Positions 1 to 6,730 of a DNA stretch of 37,113 nt are shown here, piece by piece. The position numbers and the translations under genes were made by a program. Source of the stretch: a virus. The stretch spans positions 1 through 37,113 of IMG/VR virus record IMGVR_UViG_3300029319_000030; one strand, 5' to 3'. The notes under the pieces are model-generated. The model was not told where the DNA came from. It ran no database searches and saw nothing but the letters and a program-made list of their open reading frames with translations. Within the stretch, counting starts at the first letter, position 1; each line of letters starts with the position of its first letter.

Positions 1-102
1 TTTGAAAATCATTGTGATTTAGCATCACAAATTATAAGTGATGTTGAAAGTTTATTCGGCGTAGCTGATGAAGATGACGAGAGTAGTGCAACAGTACTTT
101 AG
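1..102 (+). CDS. 3' end of an unidentified gene
   Basis: Frame 1 is open from the first base to a TAG at 100-102, giving the last 33 residues of a protein that starts left of the window. The tail is acidic (an EDDE run near the end) and finishes in TVL. The fragment is too short to name. Its position before ligase and other replication genes suggests an early/middle gene on the same transcript. Its last codons overlap the direct repeat AGTACT (93-98 and 101-106), which can also fold into a small hairpin. Confidence 0.7.
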   Translation, partial: FENHCDLASQIISDVESLFGVADEDDESSATVL

Positions 103-117
103 TACTAGCTACTCAAA

Positions 118-172
118 GCCCTGTATAGGGCGAGCATAAAGCGACAATTCACGAAAATGTGCACAGCTTTAT
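118..172 (+). other. Two hairpins upstream of the tRNA-like element
   Basis: No reading frame here looks like a gene. GCCCT (118-122) can pair with AGGGC (127-131) across a 4-base loop. ATAAAGC (136-142) can pair with GCTTTAT (166-172) across a 23-base loop. With the tRNA-like fold that starts at 180, the whole 118-282 gap between genes appears structured. It could be a leader or processing region of a small RNA. The pairings are read by eye only. Confidence 0.35.
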
Positions 173-179
173 ACTCAAT

Positions 180-282
180 AGCACGAACAGGAGTAATTGC
201 TTGCACTAGTAAACGTTTTCACGAGCTAGTGAGTAATGAAGGTTACTTGACGAAGTAGTGGGTTCGAGTCCCACTCGTGCTA
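180..282 (+). ncRNA. tRNA-like structured RNA, non-canonical
   Basis: The 3' part is a textbook T-arm: GTGGG (258-262), loop TTCGAGT, CCCAC (270-274). It is followed directly by TCGTGCT (275-281) and A282 in the discriminator position. AGCACGA (180-186) is the exact complement and serves as the 5' acceptor strand; the stem can extend to 8 bp with T179-A282. The middle is not a normal cloverleaf: position 8 is A rather than T, the D-arm candidate is weak (CAGG 188-191 with CTTG 200-203), and the place of the anticodon arm is taken by a long imperfect hairpin (CACTAG 204-209 with CTAGTG 226-231). A further small hairpin (232-236 with 243-247) sits where a variable arm would be. No CCA is encoded. 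It could be a decayed tRNA, a tRNA mimic, or a tRNA-derived attachment site, although no integrase is visible. Confidence 0.5.
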
Positions 283-297
283 CTAAAATTTAATTAT

Positions 298-495
298 ATG
301 AAAAAAGAACTAGAAGAATTACAACCAAATAGAATGTTTGCTAATAGAGATACATTAGAAGAAGCGTTTAAAAATGGTATGGACATGTGCCAAAGATTAA
401 CTAACGGACAGTCTATATTTGGAATAACAGCTTTAATGGTAGTGTGGAATACATTAGCAGATCACTATGATATTACAAAGAAAGACACAAATTAA
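298..495 (+). CDS. Small protein of unknown function (65 aa)
   Basis: The ATG at 298 is 15 bases after the tRNA-like element; an in-frame GTG at 277 lies inside that element and is unlikely to be used. The product is a soluble, mostly helical 65-residue protein without Cys clusters or a signal peptide. I do not recognise the family. It leads a run of closely spaced small early genes. The sequence before the start (ATTTAATTAT) has no Shine-Dalgarno motif, as in most of the genes here. Confidence 0.7.
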   Translation: MKKELEELQPNRMFANRDTLEEAFKNGMDMCQRLTNGQSIFGITALMVVWNTLADHYDITKKDTN

Positions 496-522
496 ATACG
501 AATAAAGTAAGATAATAAATAT

Positions 523-786
523 ATGAAAAATTTATACGAAAAACTACAACCTGAAATACGTAAAAATATACAGGTTGACCTAAAAAAATATCCTCATACA
601 ACTATGAAGTTGATAGATACATTAAAGTCTGTTAACTTCTGGTCTGACTTAAAGGTAGAAGAAATGAGGTCAGTTATCAACCATTCACACTGTAATTTAA
701 TAAGCATTAGTCACATGGACTTGCTATGGGGTGACAAATTCCTAGTAAAAGATGATGAAGACTACGTAGTATCAATAACAGGATAA
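523..786 (+). CDS. Small protein of unknown function (87 aa)
   Basis: This 87-residue soluble protein has mixed charge and a C-terminal acidic patch (KDDEDY) before a short beta-like end. I see no recognisable motif. It starts 27 bases after the previous stop, and its stop codon overlaps the ATG of the next small gene (TAATG at 784-788), so the two are probably translationally coupled. It is probably a phage-specific early protein. Confidence 0.7.
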   Translation: MKNLYEKLQPEIRKNIQVDLKKYPHTTMKLIDTLKSVNFWSDLKVEEMRSVINHSHCNLISISHMDLLWGDKFLVKDDEDYVVSITG

Positions 787-878
787 TGGAAATAATAACA
801 GATATAGGACTTAGTCCATATGGATTAGTAATAGCTTATGCTTTACTATTTATAATAGCAATAATAGAAGTAAAATAA
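786..878 (+). CDS. 30-aa single-pass membrane protein
   Basis: A short frame runs from the ATG at 786, which overlaps the preceding stop, to the TAA at 876-878. It fills the gap between two longer genes. The peptide has an acidic N-terminus (MEII) and about 17 consecutive mostly hydrophobic residues (LVIAYALLFIIAII) ending in EVK, as expected of a tiny inner-membrane protein. Its role is unknown; small early phage membrane peptides often interfere with host envelope functions, but nothing here shows that. Support comes from the overlapping start, the tight fit and the transmembrane character. Confidence 0.6.
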   Translation: MEIITDIGLSPYGLVIAYALLFIIAIIEVK

Positions 879-879
879 T

Positions 880-1293
880 ATGGCAACAAGAGCAACAATA
901 CATATTGCTAAGCGTGAAGAAGGAGTATCGTTTAGCGAAATACCAAACAAGACAATTGTGGACATTTATCATCACTATGATGGTTATCCTGAAGGTTTAG
1001 GTGTGACACTAGCATCTTATCTAAATGGTTATCATATAGTTAATGGTCTTGGTAGAAAAGGTGACAAGCTATTTAATGGTATTGGCTGTATGGCCGCTTC
1101 AATTATAGCTCATTTAAAAGATGAACCAGGTAATGTTTACATAGAAGACAAAGATCGACCACATACTTGGTTAGATTATAAATATTATGTTTGGGGTGAT
1201 TACTACAAATCTATATGGATTAGTATATTTGATGGTGATGAATGTATATTTGTAGGTAAACCTCAAGCGTTACTAGATAAGTACGCAGATTAA
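880..1293 (+). CDS. Conserved phage protein, HHYDGYPEG type
   Basis: This 137-residue protein starts MATRATIHI and carries the phrase IYHHYDGYPEG at about residues 30-40, followed by a Gly-rich stretch and an aromatic C-terminal half. I recall this arrangement from uncharacterised proteins in many phages and some bacteria, where the HHYDGYP block is the most conserved part. No enzymatic activity is known to me. It starts one base after the preceding stop, within the same early run. Confidence 0.75.
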   Translation: MATRATIHIAKREEGVSFSEIPNKTIVDIYHHYDGYPEGLGVTLASYLNGYHIVNGLGRKGDKLFNGIGCMAASIIAHLKDEPGNVYIEDKDRPHTWLDYKYYVWGDYYKSIWISIFDGDECIFVGKPQALLDKYAD

Positions 1294-1305
1294 ATACGAA
1301 TTACT

Positions 1306-1593
1306 ATGGATAATATACGTGATGAAAATTTAAAACGATTAGGTAGATTTATAGCAGAAGAGTTAATAAATCTAGCTAAAGAAACCAACAGTGAAGACTG
1401 GGTAGAAGCTAATATGCGCGACCATATGATAGGAGAGTTAGCACGCTGTGTCACCCTTCAAAATCTATATTTAGACAGAGAAGAGTATGAAAAGTGTGCG
1501 ATAATGAAAGTTAGAATTATGGAATTAAGTGATAAATTAAATCTACCCATCGACACTGATTTAACAAACTTTGAAGATGAAGATGAAATATAA
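1306..1593 (+). CDS. Small acidic protein with UVR-like helix
   Basis: This 95-residue helical, acidic protein contains, at about residues 52-76, a segment resembling the UVR motif of UvrB/UvrC/ClpC proteins (Leu, then EEYEKCA, then a charged helix). In those families the motif is a short helical hairpin for protein-protein contact. The match is by eye and is not a functional assignment. The C-terminus (FEDEDEI) overlaps the start of the ligase gene by 11 bases, suggesting coupled translation. Confidence 0.65.
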   Translation: MDNIRDENLKRLGRFIAEELINLAKETNSEDWVEANMRDHMIGELARCVTLQNLYLDREEYEKCAIMKVRIMELSDKLNLPIDTDLTNFEDEDEI

Positions 1594-2455
1594 ACCAATG
1601 TTAGCTTACCCAGTAAGTGACAAACCAATAGATTACAAAAGTGTAGTGTATATGCAACCAAAGCTTGATGGCGTACGTTGTCTTATACAGGCAGAAAAGC
1701 TGCCATTTGATATGGGTTACGAGCCAGTAGCTTATTCACGTAATGATAAAGAATGGAAAAATATCAACCATATATTAGAAGAGTTGAAACCTTTTTTCCA
1801 GAAATATCCAGATGTTGTACTCGACGGTGAGTTATATAATCATGATTTTAAAGACGATTTTGAGTCTATAATATCTATGGTCAGAAAAACAAAACCGACT
1901 GACGAGGCACGTCTAGAATCAGCCAAACACGTACAATTTCATTGTTATGATTATGTACCTGGCCCGGCTTTGCATGAAGCTAAATACTCTAGTCGTATAA
2001 CTTGGCTTAAAAGAGAATTACAACCTAGTAATTGTATTAAGCATGTTTTTACGCAGCTAGTTAGCAGTGAGAAAGAAGCTAAGCAAGTTCATAAAAAGAA
2101 TTTAGCTGATGGTTATGAAGGTTCTATTGTAAGAATTAATGATGTTTACAAATGTGGTCGATCGTGGTCACTACGTAAGTTCAAAGATTTTCACGATGCT
2201 GAAGCTAATATAGTTGGTTATGAGGAAGGTAAAGGCAAGAGAGCTGGCACGTTAGGTAAGTTTTTAATGCAAGATGATGACGGTAACCATTTCGGTTGTC
2301 CACCCGGTAAAGGCCATAACTATAAAGATCTTGCAATAATGCTAGAAAATATACATCAGTATATGGGCCAACGTGCTACCTTCACTTTTTTTGAAAGAAC
2401 CAAAGCGGGTAGTTATAGACACCCATTATTTAAATGTATAAGAAATTATGAATAG
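1583..2455 (+). CDS. ATP-dependent DNA ligase
   Basis: The protein seals nicks in phage DNA using ATP. In order it shows motif I KLDGVR with the adenylylated Lys at residue 27, motif III DGELYNH at about 83, motif IIIa (FHCYDY), motif IV DGYEGSIVR at about 175, and motif V (LRKFKDF) at about 193, followed by a C-terminal OB-like part. At about 290 residues it is shorter than T7 ligase and close to minimal viral ligases: nucleotidyltransferase plus OB domain and nothing more. I chose the ATG at 1583 (MKYKPMLAYP), which overlaps the end of the preceding gene; in-frame alternatives at 1577 (ATG) and 1571 (TTG) only add Met-Lys repeats. Confidence 0.93.
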   Translation: MKYKPMLAYPVSDKPIDYKSVVYMQPKLDGVRCLIQAEKLPFDMGYEPVAYSRNDKEWKNINHILEELKPFFQKYPDVVLDGELYNHDFKDDFESIISMVRKTKPTDEARLESAKHVQFHCYDYVPGPALHEAKYSSRITWLKRELQPSNCIKHVFTQLVSSEKEAKQVHKKNLADGYEGSIVRINDVYKCGRSWSLRKFKDFHDAEANIVGYEEGKGKRAGTLGKFLMQDDDGNHFGCPPGKGHNYKDLAIMLENIHQYMGQRATFTFFERTKAGSYRHPLFKCIRNYE

Positions 2456-2457
2456 TT

Positions 2458-2934
2458 ATGAACATATTTTACCTTGACAAATGCCCGGTAAAGGCAGCTA
2501 AATACCAATATAACAAACATGTAGTAAAGATGATACTTGAGTCTGCCCAGATGTTATGTACTGCTCATCATTGTGTTATGGGTGAAGATGCTGATGTGCC
2601 TTATAAAGTAGCACATAAAAACCATCCATCAACAATATGGGCTAGAAGATCTGCTAATAATTACGCTTGGTTATACAAACATTTTGTAGCTTTATCAGAA
2701 GAGTATAAAAGACGCTACAATAAAGAACACTTATCTTATACTAAATGTGACCAATACTTACGTATGTTACCAGGTGGTTTAGCCTGGTCAGGTCTAACAG
2801 AAATACCTCAGTGCATGCCAGATGAGTATAAAGATAAATGTAGTATACAAGCTTATTGGAACTATTACATAGGTGAAAAGCATGTAGTAGCTCATGAATC
2901 AGAAACTATATATAAAACTAGACCAAATGGATAA
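2458..2934 (+). CDS. Pyr_excise-like phage protein
   Basis: This 158-residue protein opens with MNIFYLDKCPVKAAKYQ and continues with NKHVVKMILESAQML, a pattern shared with phage proteins often annotated as pyrimidine-dimer DNA glycosylase-like (T4 DenV/Pyr_excise neighbourhood). True DenV enzymes use an N-terminal Thr as nucleophile, which is absent here, so I would not claim glycosylase activity. The Trp/Tyr-rich middle (PSTIWARRSANNYAWLY) is characteristic of this phage subfamily. The gene starts two bases after the ligase stop and probably acts with it in repair or replication. Confidence 0.7.
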   Translation: MNIFYLDKCPVKAAKYQYNKHVVKMILESAQMLCTAHHCVMGEDADVPYKVAHKNHPSTIWARRSANNYAWLYKHFVALSEEYKRRYNKEHLSYTKCDQYLRMLPGGLAWSGLTEIPQCMPDEYKDKCSIQAYWNYYIGEKHVVAHESETIYKTRPNG

Positions 2935-3046
2935 AAGATTATTAATAAAAATTGAAAAGTTTAATAAAATAAAGTATAATAAAAATAATTCTAAAAGAAT
3001 TATTATAGGGACATTGAAACCAAACTGTGACAAAAGCCTTAAATAA
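2927..3046 (+). CDS. Possible 39-aa basic peptide
   Basis: A short frame starts at an ATG overlapping the end of the previous gene by 8 bases and ends with the TAA at 3044-3046. The product is Lys/Ile/Asn-rich and basic with no recognisable motif. Without it there would be a 147-base gap before the next gene, long for this compact region. Composition alone cannot separate this from chance in AT-rich DNA, so it is only a candidate. The 35 bases after it (3047-3081) hold nothing I can identify. Confidence 0.35.
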   Translation: MDKRLLIKIEKFNKIKYNKNNSKRIIIGTLKPNCDKSLK

Positions 3047-3081
3047 TATCCTAGTAATAGGCTAATGTCACACAAAGCAAT

Positions 3082-3702
3082 ATGGAAAGACAGTTTAAGT
3101 ATTTAATTAATCGCAGAGTTGTATGGCGACAAGAACCTACGACTGATATACCTGATGAAGAAACAAATGAATACATGTTTTTTAAGAATGGTACGTACCA
3201 GTATTATAACTTGTTTAGAAGCAAGGCGAAGATTACAACTTACAGATCTTTCAAATGGCACATGCTAGTTCTATGGTATTTAAATCCTAGCTGGGAAAAG
3301 AAAGATGCGTTAGATATAGCTATGTATTTATCTTACAAACCAAATGGTTTTACTACATTTACAATTAACAAATGGAACGTAGAACGATTAGTTGAAGATG
3401 TGTATAACATGGAACTAGATGAGCCACCAAGAAACAAACTTAGGAAAATTGTATTTAAGCAATTTACTGGTTTAGATAAAATAGATAAACTACGTATAGT
3501 TGGTAAACTTATAGGTAGGTTAAAAGGTGTGGACAGCACTGATATATATGAAGCGATGTTACAAATCAATTACGAAGGTGAAAAGATAATAATATCAAAG
3601 CTTGCAAAAATGCTAAATGTAACACCAAGAACAATATACAGGCGTATGAATAAATACCCTGAACTAAAACAAGAAAAAGAAATATTAAATGAAGAAACTT
3701 AG
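3082..3702 (+). CDS. HTH-containing protein, probable transcription regulator
   Basis: This 206-residue protein has a Trp/Tyr-rich N-terminal half and, at about residues 168-192, a helix-turn-helix-like segment (ISKLAKMLNVTPRTIYRRM) of the kind that ends many regulators and sigma-like proteins. The central part (about 110-165) is Lys/Ile-rich and helical. Its gene overlaps the nucleotidase by 14 bases, and the sigma factor follows one gene later, which fits a role in switching phage transcription. I do not recognise the N-terminal domain. Confidence 0.65.
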   Translation: MERQFKYLINRRVVWRQEPTTDIPDEETNEYMFFKNGTYQYYNLFRSKAKITTYRSFKWHMLVLWYLNPSWEKKDALDIAMYLSYKPNGFTTFTINKWNVERLVEDVYNMELDEPPRNKLRKIVFKQFTGLDKIDKLRIVGKLIGRLKGVDSTDIYEAMLQINYEGEKIIISKLAKMLNVTPRTIYRRMNKYPELKQEKEILNEET

Positions 3703-4138
3703 AATATATGTAGACATGGACGGAGTCATTGCTGACTTTGAAAAAGCTAAAAAGCTTTTACCGGTCAAAAAGCAAGGTAGACCAGACTTACATGTCGACT
3801 ACCTATACTTAGATATAATACCTGGTGCTGAAGAAGCGATGAGCTATTTGAACGAGCATCATGAGGTATTCATAGCGTCGACTCCTCCATGGTCTAGAAT
3901 ACAGTGCTGGGCTGACAAGCGTGCGTGGCTTGAGCAATGGTTCCCAGACTTAAAACGTAAACTAATTCTCACGCACAGAAAAGATTTATTAATAGGTGAT
4001 GTACTAATTGATGATAGTCAGTATAGAGGCCAACCAGACTTTCAAGGTGAATGGTTTTGGTTTAACAAGAACTGGACTAACAGAGATTGGAAAGCATGCT
4101 TAAAATTTATTAAAAAATTAGAAAATGAAAAAGTATAA
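3689..4138 (+). CDS. 5'(3')-deoxyribonucleotidase-like HAD phosphatase
   Basis: The protein probably removes phosphate from deoxynucleoside monophosphates. HAD motif I is DMDGV at residues 9-13 (nucleophile Asp9, general acid Asp11), followed by IADFEKA. A substrate loop with IASTPPW is near residue 62, and the late acidic motif is GDVLIDDS near 108-115. Its 149 residues are typical of the NT5C/deoxyribonucleotidase family found in many phages. It overlaps its upstream and downstream neighbours by 14 bases each. With the RNR, the TS-family enzyme and the MazG-type protein it belongs to a nucleotide-pool set. Confidence 0.85.
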   Translation: MKKLRIYVDMDGVIADFEKAKKLLPVKKQGRPDLHVDYLYLDIIPGAEEAMSYLNEHHEVFIASTPPWSRIQCWADKRAWLEQWFPDLKRKLILTHRKDLLIGDVLIDDSQYRGQPDFQGEWFWFNKNWTNRDWKACLKFIKKLENEKV

Positions 4139-4880
4139 CGTACAAAATTATGTAAGGTGGAAACACGATATGGCTAGTTGCTTAAAGCGATTACCACACG
4201 CACCTTACGAAGAGCTTAGCAGAGATGATTTAATCATTAAGTTCTTACCATTAGTAGAAAATCTAGCTAGAAAGTTTTCAACAGCTCAAACAGCTTGTGG
4301 CATACTAACTATAAACGATTTGATACAAGAAGGTAATAGAGGTTTATGCGCAGGTGTAGACAGAATAGAGTGGGACACAATATTAGATGCAGATGAACCA
4401 GCTAAAAGATTAAAATCATTTTTATCTAAACGTATTAAAGGCGCTATACGTAGAGGTATTAATAGCAATAGAGGTACTATGCGTATACCAGAGCACAAGC
4501 TAAATGAAATACGTAAAGATTTTGGTGAAGATCGTAAAGCTGTTGAGTTATTTTTTAACTCAGTATTTACAAGTCTTGACGATGGCACACCAGAGCAGCA
4601 AGCCGCTGCTTATAACATACCAGATGTTAAGCAGTATAATAAAGAGTTACTATCAGCTTACTTAAAAGCTTTAATGGTACAGTATCTAAATCCAAAAGAG
4701 TATCAAGTGCTTAGATTATCTTATGGTTTAGACTGTGACAAGCGATCAGCTAAAGAAATAGCTGACATATTAGGTATAAAAGGTAGTAGCTCTTATGTAC
4801 GTATATCACAGTTAAAAAAGGTAGCAATTGACAAGCTTATCGAGAAGGTTCCTTACTCGCAAGTGGTTGACTATCTGTAA
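4125..4880 (+). CDS. RNA polymerase sigma-70 family factor
   Basis: This 251-residue protein has a sigma region 2-like core at about residues 35-115: VENLARKFS, then TINDLIQEGNRGLCAGVDR, then a segment ending in RIKGAIRRGI. A region 4-like HTH lies at about 190-240 (LNPKEYQVLRLSYGLD, then SAKEIADILGI, then a recognition helix). It probably redirects host RNA polymerase to phage promoters; no phage RNA polymerase is visible in the window. The largest clean spacer of the early region (62 bases) follows it directly. Confidence 0.85.
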   Translation: MKKYNVQNYVRWKHDMASCLKRLPHAPYEELSRDDLIIKFLPLVENLARKFSTAQTACGILTINDLIQEGNRGLCAGVDRIEWDTILDADEPAKRLKSFLSKRIKGAIRRGINSNRGTMRIPEHKLNEIRKDFGEDRKAVELFFNSVFTSLDDGTPEQQAAAYNIPDVKQYNKELLSAYLKALMVQYLNPKEYQVLRLSYGLDCDKRSAKEIADILGIKGSSSYVRISQLKKVAIDKLIEKVPYSQVVDYL

Positions 4881-4942
4881 GTTACTCGTGTAAATAACTA
4901 AATTAATGTGTAATTATATATATAGACCAAAACCTATAAACC
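4881..4942 (+). promoter_or_regulatory. AT-rich spacer, possible promoter
   Basis: This 62-base spacer separates the sigma factor gene from the recombination/replication block. Most early genes overlap or sit within 30 bases of each other. It contains TGTAATTATATATATAG, which could hold a -10-like element, but I see neither a convincing -35 partner nor the Bacteroidetes TAnnTTTG box. The placement right after a sigma factor makes a middle promoter plausible. Confidence 0.25.
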
Positions 4943-5497
4943 ATGAAAGAATTAAACAAAAAACTATCAGTTATACAAACTGAATTAAAAGCAAAAAAGT
5001 CTTCTTATAATTCCTTCGGTAAGTATTATTTCCGTAAGGCAGAAGATATTCTCGAGGCAGTTAAGCCTTTCTTATTGAGAGAGGGTGTGTCAGTGAGGCT
5101 CGATGAAGAGTTAATACACGACACTCCTCCAACTCTCAAGTCAACAGCTATCATATCTGATGGCGAAAATTCAATACAAGCAACAGCAATAGTAGGTGTA
5201 GACCTTAATCAAAAGGGTATGCAAACAGCACAGCAATTTGGTGCGGCATCATCTTATGGAAAAAAGTATGCGTTAGGTAATTTATTTCTAATAGATGATA
5301 CAGCCGATGCTGACTCTACTAATGGACACGGTAAAGTTGCAAACTTAGTAAATAAGGCAAAGCCTGTTATGACTAGTCAGCAGCTTGACAAAGCTATTGA
5401 TTTTGTACAGAAAGGAGGGGCTATAACTGCTATCGAGTCTAAATATAATGTAACTAGTAAACAACTAGAAGCATTAAAAGTTGTAGCAGATGAATAA
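4943..5497 (+). CDS. ERF-family single-strand annealing protein
   Basis: This recombination mediator probably binds ssDNA and anneals complementary strands. The family signature is present: GKYYFRKAEDILEAVKPFL at about residues 26-44, a beta-rich middle, and the SSYGKKYALGNLFLIDDTADAD block at about 102-123. The C-terminal 60 residues are a helical tail. At 184 residues it matches phage ERF proteins. The gene overlaps the downstream nuclease by 8 bases, giving the usual exonuclease plus annealing-protein pair. Confidence 0.88.
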   Translation: MKELNKKLSVIQTELKAKKSSYNSFGKYYFRKAEDILEAVKPFLLREGVSVRLDEELIHDTPPTLKSTAIISDGENSIQATAIVGVDLNQKGMQTAQQFGAASSYGKKYALGNLFLIDDTADADSTNGHGKVANLVNKAKPVMTSQQLDKAIDFVQKGGAITAIESKYNVTSKQLEALKVVADE

Positions 5498-6221
5498 AAA
5501 AGAAATAATAAAAAAACTAGAACAGGACGAGCATTACTATGGAGAATATGGCAAGCAGTTCTTGAGTAACTCAGATATATCTACGTTACTTAAAAACCCT
5601 TTGTTGTACGGTGAACAAAAACCAAAAACTACTGCGATGGTTATAGGTGGCTATTTTCACACAGCAATATTAGAACCTGATAAACTTAAAAGCTTTAAAA
5701 TTATAAAGTCAAGTACTAGAAATACTAAAGTATACAAAGAGATGTCAGGTGGTGAGATATGCTTATTGCAACATGAGGTTGATAAAATAGAGTTAATGCA
5801 GGAAGCAATTATGGATAACAAGATCTGTAGAGAATTAATCAACGGTAACAACGTTAATTATGAAGTACCAGGCGTTGCAGAAATATTTAGTAACAACTGG
5901 AAAGGTAAAGCAGATATTGTTAACCACGATGAACAACTTGTTATAGACCTTAAAACAACTAGCGATATAGACAAGTTTAAATGGTCATCTTCTAAATTTA
6001 ACTATGACAGTCAAGCGTATATCTATAGATTACTATTTGATTATGATATGGTGTTTATGGTAATAGACAAAGAAACATTACAAATAGGTTTGTTCGACTG
6101 TTCTAGTGATTTTTATATGTCCGGTAGGGACAAAGTACGTAAAGCTACTGACGCGTACGAACTGTTTTATAAGACAGAAGATTTTGACAGTAAGCAATAT
6201 TTAATAACTAAAACCCTTTAA
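5490..6221 (+). CDS. PD-(D/E)XK exonuclease (ExoVIII/RecE-like)
   Basis: This 243-residue nuclease is the partner of the ERF protein and would resect DNA ends. Visible catalytic features are LSNSDISTLLKNP (25-37), GGYFHTAIL with His57, GKADIV with Asp142, the VIDLKTT core with Asp153 and Lys155, and DSQAYIY with Gln175. This is the order seen in RecB/ExoVIII-like phage nucleases. Operon overlap with the annealing protein supports a two-component recombination system used for repair, concatemer formation or gene exchange. Confidence 0.88.
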   Translation: MNKKEIIKKLEQDEHYYGEYGKQFLSNSDISTLLKNPLLYGEQKPKTTAMVIGGYFHTAILEPDKLKSFKIIKSSTRNTKVYKEMSGGEICLLQHEVDKIELMQEAIMDNKICRELINGNNVNYEVPGVAEIFSNNWKGKADIVNHDEQLVIDLKTTSDIDKFKWSSSKFNYDSQAYIYRLLFDYDMVFMVIDKETLQIGLFDCSSDFYMSGRDKVRKATDAYELFYKTEDFDSKQYLITKTL

Positions 6222-6225
6222 TACC

Positions 6226-6414
6226 ATGAAGTATAAAATGAAGACCTGTGCGATATCAGGTAAAAAATTCAGAGCAAATAATAAAAACTTCTACGTAAAC
6301 AATAACTCTAAAGATGGTTTACATCCTTATTCTAAAAGTATGGATAACATGAGAAGAGCATTGAATGTTTCTGTAGATAAAGTAAAATCATTAGTTAACT
6401 TAATAAATTCGTAA
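6226..6414 (+). CDS. Small basic protein of unknown function (62 aa)
   Basis: This 62-residue, Lys/Asn-rich protein starts four bases after the nuclease stop. Its N-terminal phrase CAISGKKFRANNKNFYVN has a single Cys and looks like a degenerate zinc-ribbon edge, but no second Cys pair is present. The C-terminal helix (about 40-60) is amphipathic. Its position between the nuclease and the SSB-like gene suggests an accessory replication or recombination factor. Function is unknown. Confidence 0.7.
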   Translation: MKYKMKTCAISGKKFRANNKNFYVNNNSKDGLHPYSKSMDNMRRALNVSVDKVKSLVNLINS

Positions 6415-6415
6415 T

Positions 6416-6727
6416 ATGGCAAGTATAATAAAAACTTCTATAAATCTTTCTGAAATACCGAAAGATAAAATATATGTAGGTAAAAAAGGTAAATACCTAC
6501 CTATAACAATAACACTGAACGATGAGGTTGATCAGTTTGGTAACCAAGGTCCAGTAGTTGTTGAGCAGACAAAAGAAGAGCGTGAATCTAAAACAGCAAG
6601 AACCTACTTAGGTAATGCTAAAGTTGTGTGGACAAACGGTCAGAACGTTGAGCCTGCACCAAGAGATAATCAACCTGAAGCTGCACCTGCAGCTGCGGCA
6701 GTTAAACCTGAAGATTTACCATTTTAA
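6416..6727 (+). CDS. Single-stranded DNA-binding protein-like
   Basis: This 103-residue protein has a beta-rich core (residues 1-80: INLSEIPKDKIYVGKKGKYLPITITL, then Gly- and Val-rich strands), an Ala/Pro-rich flexible linker (about 81-97) and a C-terminus EDLPF. That layout, ending in the acidic-Leu-Pro-Phe tip that recruits replication proteins, is the hallmark of SSB-type proteins. The core is compact and unlike E. coli Ssb at the sequence level. The gene lies three bases upstream of the primase-helicase. Confidence 0.8.
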   Translation: MASIIKTSINLSEIPKDKIYVGKKGKYLPITITLNDEVDQFGNQGPVVVEQTKEERESKTARTYLGNAKVVWTNGQNVEPAPRDNQPEAAPAAAAVKPEDLPF

Positions 6728-6730
6728 TAT

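Noticed and set aside
141-260. Possible hammerhead ribozyme near the tRNA-like element (GAAA at 153-156, CTAGTGAG at 226-233)
   Set aside because: The required CTGATGA core is absent on both strands and the stems do not match the three-way hammerhead layout.
180-282. Selenocysteine tRNA (8 bp acceptor plus 5 bp T stem, TCA in the middle hairpin)
   Set aside because: No 7-base anticodon loop forms around the TCA, the base after it is not a purine, and the long 6-bp D-stem expected is missing.
180-282. attP site from a tRNA 3' end
   Set aside because: The 5' acceptor strand is also present and there is no integrase, excisionase or repressor in the window; retained only as an alternative for the tRNA-like element.
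1458-1661. Minus-strand frame opposite the UVR-like and ligase genes
   Set aside because: It overlaps two well-supported + strand genes and has no coding character of its own.
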